Assembly (NCBI GenBank): GCA_033977485.1
Contig: CM066987.1
Span: 73,375,088-73,439,087 of the forward strand
DNA: 64,000 bases
From: Hydrangea macrophylla
Lineage: Eukaryota > Streptophyta > Magnoliopsida > Cornales > Hydrangeaceae
Direction of reading: 5' to 3'
The notes below the pieces were generated by a model. It was not told where the DNA came from. It searched no databases and saw only the letters and a program-made list of their open reading frames with translations. Position numbers and translations under genes: made by a program. Below are positions 63,542-64,000 of the stretch, piece by piece (position 1 is the stretch's first letter; the number at the start of each line of letters is the position of its first letter).

Positions 63542-64000
63542 CAATCCTTCTAAAATGAGTGATTTTAGACCCATTTCGTGTTGCAATACTATTTATAAAT
63601 GCATATCTAAAATTATTGCCAAAAGAATCCAGCTCGTCTTACCTGATCTTGTGGACAAAGCCCAATCAGCTTTTATTAAGGGTCGTAAGATAAGTGATAA
63701 TATTCTTCTAGCTCAAGATCTCATGAGGGACTACCACAAAACGGTAGGTCATCCTCGTGTTGCGGCCAAAGTTGACCTTATGAAAGCCTATGATAGTGTT
63801 AGTTGGAGGTTTTTAGTGGACTTAATTAACGTGCTTGGATTTCCCCCCAAAATGCAAACTTGGATTAAAAAGTGTGTGACTAGTCCCAAATACTCCATCA
63901 ATTTTAATGGGGATCCTATTGGGTACTTTGATGGTGCTAAAGGTCTAAGACAAGGTGACCCCCTCTCCCCTTATCTGTTTGTCCTTGTAATGGATACTTT
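63542..64000 (+). mobile_element. LINE-F: 5'-truncated LINE RT, partial at window end
   Basis: At 63541/63542 the LINE-D text GLRQGDPIS breaks and RT sequence restarts upstream: NPSKMSDFRPISCCNTIYKC, AQSAFIKGRKISDN, DLMKAYDSV, GAKGLRQGDPLSPYLFVLVM, open to base 64000. So the same RT region occurs twice within 1 kb in diverged versions. The simplest reading is a nested 5'-truncated LINE in the same orientation whose tail lies beyond the window. A cc at the junction may be microhomology. Confidence 0.75.

Larger units (their letters stand above)
48101..64000 (+). mobile_element. LINE-D: L1-type LINE with four nested insertions, runs past the window end
   Basis: The plus-strand LINE begins near cacatcctacctctctctag, that is, in the 5' hairpin whose first arm is missing. 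Own pieces: 48101-50130, 57031-58445, 58650-59512 and 62517-63541. Guests: LINE-E (50131-57016), a LINE tail (58446-58639), ORF1-only copy 4 (59513-62516) and truncated LINE-F (63542 on). The 3' end lies outside the window. The cacatcctac at the 5' junction copies nearby satellite wording, so the exact start is uncertain. Confidence 0.88.

Noticed and set aside
63100..64000. Tandem duplication of the LINE-D reverse transcriptase
   Set aside because: The two RT copies differ too much (e.g. QTILPTFIDQ vs QLVLPDLVDK) for a recent local duplication; a nested LINE of another subfamily is more likely.

Overview
This window is plant nuclear repeat DNA, and I found no host gene in it. The evidence is L1-clade LINEs of the plant type (ORF1 with a DUF4283-like domain and a zinc knuckle; ORF2 with endonuclease, reverse transcriptase and a zf-RVT-like C-terminus), a Ty3/gypsy element primed by initiator-Met tRNA, and an AT-rich satellite with a ~180-bp monomer. 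About 14 kb is satellite and the other ~50 kb is retroelement. A centromeric or pericentromeric origin fits but is inferred. The species cannot be named from sequence alone.

Layout. The satellite forms a higher-order repeat (HOR) of 13 monomers, about 2.43 kb per unit; parts of six units (A-F) are present. It was once one array and is now cut by insertions. Left to right: the tail of an ORF1-only element (1-138); HOR A and the start of B; LINE-A (2666-7308, itself carrying an LTR-element remnant and an ORF1-only fragment); more of B; a chimeric insertion (8270-11325) of an antisense LINE piece fused to ORF1-only copy 2; the rest of B and C with a LINE fragment (14144-14912); D; a five-layer nest (18735-42380); E with two LINE fragments (44581-45770, 46085-46780); F; then LINE-D (48101 to beyond the window end), which hosts the intact LINE-E, a LINE tail, ORF1-only copy 4 and a truncated LINE-F.

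The five-layer nest reads, oldest to youngest: satellite, ORF1-only copy 3 (-), LINE-B (+), Ty3/gypsy element (-), LINE-C (-). Target-site duplications of 15, 15, 5 and 13 bp fix the order.

The most interesting system is a family of elements that encode a complete LINE-type ORF1 and then go straight into the LINE-type 3' tail with no ORF2. Three long copies plus two fragments occur here, and one has an uninterrupted 937-codon ORF1. They share a 5'-terminal inverted repeat (predicted hairpin) and a 3' tail (GGGG-TATG-CCCC type hairpin, ending ttttccg plus poly-A) with the full LINEs. This suggests a plant counterpart of mammalian half-L1 (HAL1) elements, mobilised in trans by the neighbouring LINEs. 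LINE-E, with intact ORF1 and ORF2 joined by a TAATG stop-start overlap, is a plausible autonomous partner.

Several junctions record the mechanism: chimeric 5' ends, template-jump filler, blunt or deleting insertions, and tail-only insertions of one to a few tens of bases plus poly-A flanked by perfect duplications. Two LINE-tail relics are built into the satellite HOR itself.
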